Made by a program: the position numbers and the translations under genes. Positions 62,342 through 64,000 of a stretch of 64,000 nt of DNA are shown here, piece by piece. The stretch comes from Theionarchaea archaeon (GTDB lineage Archaea > Methanobacteriota_B > Thermococci > Methanofastidiosales > SZ-28-30), in assembly GCA_018992685.1 (NCBI GenBank), contig JACVGT010000009.1, positions 1 to 64,000 of the forward strand, in the 5' to 3' direction. The first letter of the stretch is position 1. Each line of letters opens with the position of its first letter. The notes below the pieces were generated by a model. That model did no database searches. It was not told the origin of the DNA and saw nothing but the letters and a program-made list of their open reading frames with translations.

Positions 62342-62429
62342 TCTATCACCTCTACTACACAAATGTTCAAAATTCCCATTGATTTTATACAATCGCAAGA
62401 TTTATAAAAGTTTCGACTTTACTTTGTGC

Positions 62430-62867
62430 ATGGATGAAATCGACAGATCAATCTTGAACGTACTCCAGGACAATTCCCGGCTGTCCTTCAGAAAGATCGC
62501 CCAGAAGATTGGCGTGACTGCGGCAACAGTCAGTGCCCGGGTGTCGGATCTGGAGAGCAGGGGTATCATAAAGAAGTACACAGTCCTCCTTGATTACGAC
62601 CAGCTTGATAAGGAGACCTTGCTCATCACACTGGATGCAGATTTGTCCCAGATTGACGACATAGTCCAGGCTATGGTGGGGCTCCCAGAAATATGCTGCA
62701 TTCTGCGGGTTACAGGGAACTTCGACCTAGTGGCGCTGATGAGGTGTGACGGCCATAGAGGTGCGCGGACGGTCTTGAACAGCATCAAGAGCATACCGGG
62801 GGTACGAATGGTGAACAGTCAGATGGTCTTACAGACTCTCCAGGAGACCCTGTGTGTGAAAATGTAG
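62430..62867 (+). CDS. Lrp/AsnC family transcriptional regulator
   Basis: A 145-residue regulator. The winged HTH (MDEIDRSILNVLQDNSRLSF, RKIAQKIGVTAATVSARVSD) is followed by a RAM/effector-binding domain (LITLDADLSQIDDIVQAMVGLPEI, LRVTGNFDLVALMRC). It is divergent from the TusA/DsrE operon and directly upstream of the TusD/TusC-like genes, so it probably controls sulfur-relay genes on both sides. A TTTATAAAA TATA box about 26 bases before the ATG at 62430 gives a leaderless start. Confidence 0.92.
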   Translation: MDEIDRSILNVLQDNSRLSFRKIAQKIGVTAATVSARVSDLESRGIIKKYTVLLDYDQLDKETLLITLDADLSQIDDIVQAMVGLPEICCILRVTGNFDLVALMRCDGHRGARTVLNSIKSIPGVRMVNSQMVLQTLQETLCVKM

Positions 62868-62875
62868 GTGGGAGA

Positions 62876-63226
62876 ATGAATATTGGTGTTATGGTTTTAG
62901 AAGGGCCGTATCAGACAGAAAGTGTGGATACAGCCATACATTTCGTGGAGGCAGCTCTCGAGAAAGGGCATACAGTAAAAGGGATTTTTTTATTCATGGA
63001 CGGTGTGTATAACAGTAACAAGCGTGTAAATCCTTCAGGAGAAAGGAATGTTGTTGCCATGTTAAATGCAGTGGGTGAAAAGGTTCCCGTCACCGCCTGC
63101 GCCGCCTGTGCACAGTTTCGAGCAGTGAAAAAAGACACAGTTGCCGACAATGTGAGATTGGGCGGTCTGGGAGAACTGGTTAGCCTGGTACAGACATGTG
63201 ATAAGATTGTTACTTTTGGTGGTTGA
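62876..63226 (+). CDS. DsrE/TusD-like sulfur-relay protein
   Basis: A 116-residue protein of the DsrE family: MNIGVMVLEGPYQTESVDTA, IHFVEAALEKGHTVKGIFLFMDGVY, and the cysteine-bearing VPVTACAACAQFRAV, with CAAC as the likely persulfide site. It would form a heterohexamer with TusC- and TusB-like partners. The ATG at 62876 follows GGTGGGAGA. It is the first gene of the TusDC(B)-like set behind the Lrp regulator gene. Confidence 0.88.
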   Translation: MNIGVMVLEGPYQTESVDTAIHFVEAALEKGHTVKGIFLFMDGVYNSNKRVNPSGERNVVAMLNAVGEKVPVTACAACAQFRAVKKDTVADNVRLGGLGELVSLVQTCDKIVTFGG

Positions 63227-63227
63227 T

Positions 63228-63581
63228 ATGAACATCATTCTATTCAGACAGGCCCCGTATGGAACCTCGTTCACAGGGGAAGGTATCAGGGTCTTGAGCG
63301 CGCTGCAGGCATTTGGAGTTTCCAGCAAGGTGCTTTTCGTGGACGATGGGGTGTTTGCACTGATGAAAGCACAGAATCCTTCTGCACTGCATATGAGAAG
63401 CATAGGAGAGGGAGTGAACATGCTGGAAGAAAATGGGCTGGAACACGTTTTGGTGTGCGGAGCGTCCCTGAAGGAACGAGGAATTGATGAGAAGGACTTA
63501 ATTGATGCGAAAATTACCATTGTGGACAAGAAAGAGGTCGGAAGACTGTTGGAACATGCTGGCATCATACTCCCATTTTGA
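63228..63581 (+). CDS. DsrF/TusC-like sulfur-relay protein
   Basis: A 117-residue protein of the DsrF/TusC type: MNIILFRQAPYGTSFTGEGI, RVLSALQAFGVSSKVLFVDDGVFAL, and KITIVDKKEVGRLLEHAGI at the C-terminus. TusC forms a complex with TusD and TusB for sulfur transfer to 2-thiouridine in tRNA or related acceptors. The start at 63228 is preceded by GGTGGTTGAT; the frame opens at 63198. It follows the TusD-like gene directly. Confidence 0.88.
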   Translation: MNIILFRQAPYGTSFTGEGIRVLSALQAFGVSSKVLFVDDGVFALMKAQNPSALHMRSIGEGVNMLEENGLEHVLVCGASLKERGIDEKDLIDAKITIVDKKEVGRLLEHAGIILPF

Positions 63582-63590
63582 GGTGAGTCC

Positions 63591-63701
63591 ATGTTATTCA
63601 TTATCACAGTAGTTCCGAATGTAGAAAATTACTGCACACATCTTGCTAATATCGCAATGTGCTGCTATCAACGAAATGCTCCTTTAGTAGATCAAGATTA
63701 G
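63591..63701 (+). pseudogene. truncated DsrH/TusB-like gene
   Basis: It starts 9 bp after the TusC-like stop with a GAGGTGAGTCC ribosome-binding site and begins MLFIITVVPN, similar to the N-termini of TusB/DsrH proteins. After that the 36-residue frame no longer resembles the family. The DNA becomes AT-rich at the same point. The gene is therefore probably cut by an insertion or deletion, leaving only its ribosome-binding site and about ten codons. Confidence 0.5.
63620..63659. repeat. 14-bp repeat element, copy 2 (AAAATTACTGCACA)
   Basis: This copy lies inside the truncated TusB-like frame, exactly where that frame loses family resemblance. With one inserted base it also shares TCGCAAT with the copy near 3694-3733. 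It may mark a junction of inserted DNA; this is speculative. Confidence 0.25.
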
Positions 63702-63928
63702 TGTTTTCCCTTGCTAGCCCAAATACCGAGAACTATAGATAAGATGGAAAGCCAAAGCATTATTAAATAATTGATTTGATCTTCCCTAGGAACTTTCAGT
63801 AGGAGAAGAATCCCAATAATAGCTGCTACTATTATAATAATTGACCATTTTTTCTCCTTAATACTTGAGAAAGAAAAGATCGGGGTGCCTGCATATTTGT
63901 GCAATAAGACCCTATTTTTCTCTTTCAA
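63698..63928 (-). CDS. small two-helix membrane protein
   Basis: A 76-residue protein with two transmembrane helices (WSIIIIVAAIIGILLLLKV and LIMLWLSILSIVLGIWAS). The frame starts at TTG (63928), with no in-frame ATG. An AAATTTAAAG TATA box near 63964 would place a transcript start by a near-in-frame ATG at 63933 that is followed immediately by a stop, so a single-base change may have damaged the start. No family was recognised. It lies in the AT-rich DNA at the right edge of the window. Confidence 0.45.
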   Translation of the reverse strand: MKEKNRVLLHKYAGTPIFSFSSIKEKKWSIIIIVAAIIGILLLLKVPREDQINYLIMLWLSILSIVLGIWASKGKH

Positions 63929-64000
63929 ATCATTTTTTATGGAAGATTCCCTCAGTTCTTTAAATTTGAGAATTTCTGAATAGATTACTCTGAGTATATA

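Overview
The window comes from an archaeal chromosome. The evidence is a group II chaperonin (thermosome), a double-AAA CDC48 ATPase, a HerA-type ATPase, a GPT-family UDP-GlcNAc/polyprenyl-phosphate transferase, DUF2226, DUF835 and ThiN/COG2522 proteins, and promoters with a TATA box 24-28 nt upstream of many start codons (leaderless transcripts). Internal operon genes instead carry a GAGGTGAT-like Shine-Dalgarno. Gene content looks euryarchaeal. A lineage near Theionarchaea or Methanofastidiosa is possible, but this is a guess.

Layout. Positions 1-436 are the 3' end of a 23S rRNA gene with no 5S behind it. From 872 to 3637 lies a compact, AT-rich, three-gene minus-strand operon (membrane protein, unknown protein, phosphoribosyltransferase-like enzyme) that resembles a biological-conflict cassette. 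A gene-poor stretch to 4610 holds an orphan promoter and a possible histone-fold remnant. At 4611-11485 are an aminotransferase, an XPF-type nuclease, and a NAD/Fe-S cluster (quinolinate synthase, cysteine desulfurase, Fe-S protein). The cluster shares a palindromic bidirectional promoter with a small COG2522 regulator. A ThiR-like paralogue of that regulator lies nearby. At 11575-21239 are surface and membrane proteins (beta-propellers, a propeller/CAAX-protease pair split by a frameshift), a class II photolyase, and a SWIM-finger protein paired with an adenylate-forming enzyme. At 21620-25107 are tRNA-His, orotate phosphoribosyltransferase, DUF763, a GNAT enzyme and a radical SAM enzyme.

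At 25196-34084 are a MopE-repeat membrane protein, a secreted caspase-fold peptidase, GlmS and a GPT-family transferase (amino-sugar/N-glycan supply), and a lipoate ligase. At 34428-42787 are the thermosome, a DUF835 protein, a RuBisCO-like protein, a Roadblock/small-GTPase module, a PfkB kinase and an M50/TraB membrane pair. At 43046-54410 are a second propeller, a CoA-disulfide-reductase-like flavoenzyme, exported SagB and FKBP proteins, CDC48 with a PRC-barrel partner, and a HerA-like ATPase. At 54686-60940 are a large surface propeller/coiled-coil protein, a three-gene DUF2226 operon and a PhoU/TrkA-C pair. The window ends with a sulfur-relay cluster (DsrE, TusA, Lrp regulator, TusD/TusC-like pair) whose last gene, tusB-like, appears truncated where the DNA becomes AT-rich.

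Signals most worth following are the phosphoribosyltransferase operon, the bidirectional nadA promoter with its operator, the RuBisCO-like protein, the Roadblock-GTPase/DUF2226 signalling set, the propeller/intramembrane-protease pair and a candidate tiny hairpin RNA at 54522-54575. All start-site corrections are read from TATA or Shine-Dalgarno positions. No searches or structure predictions were run.
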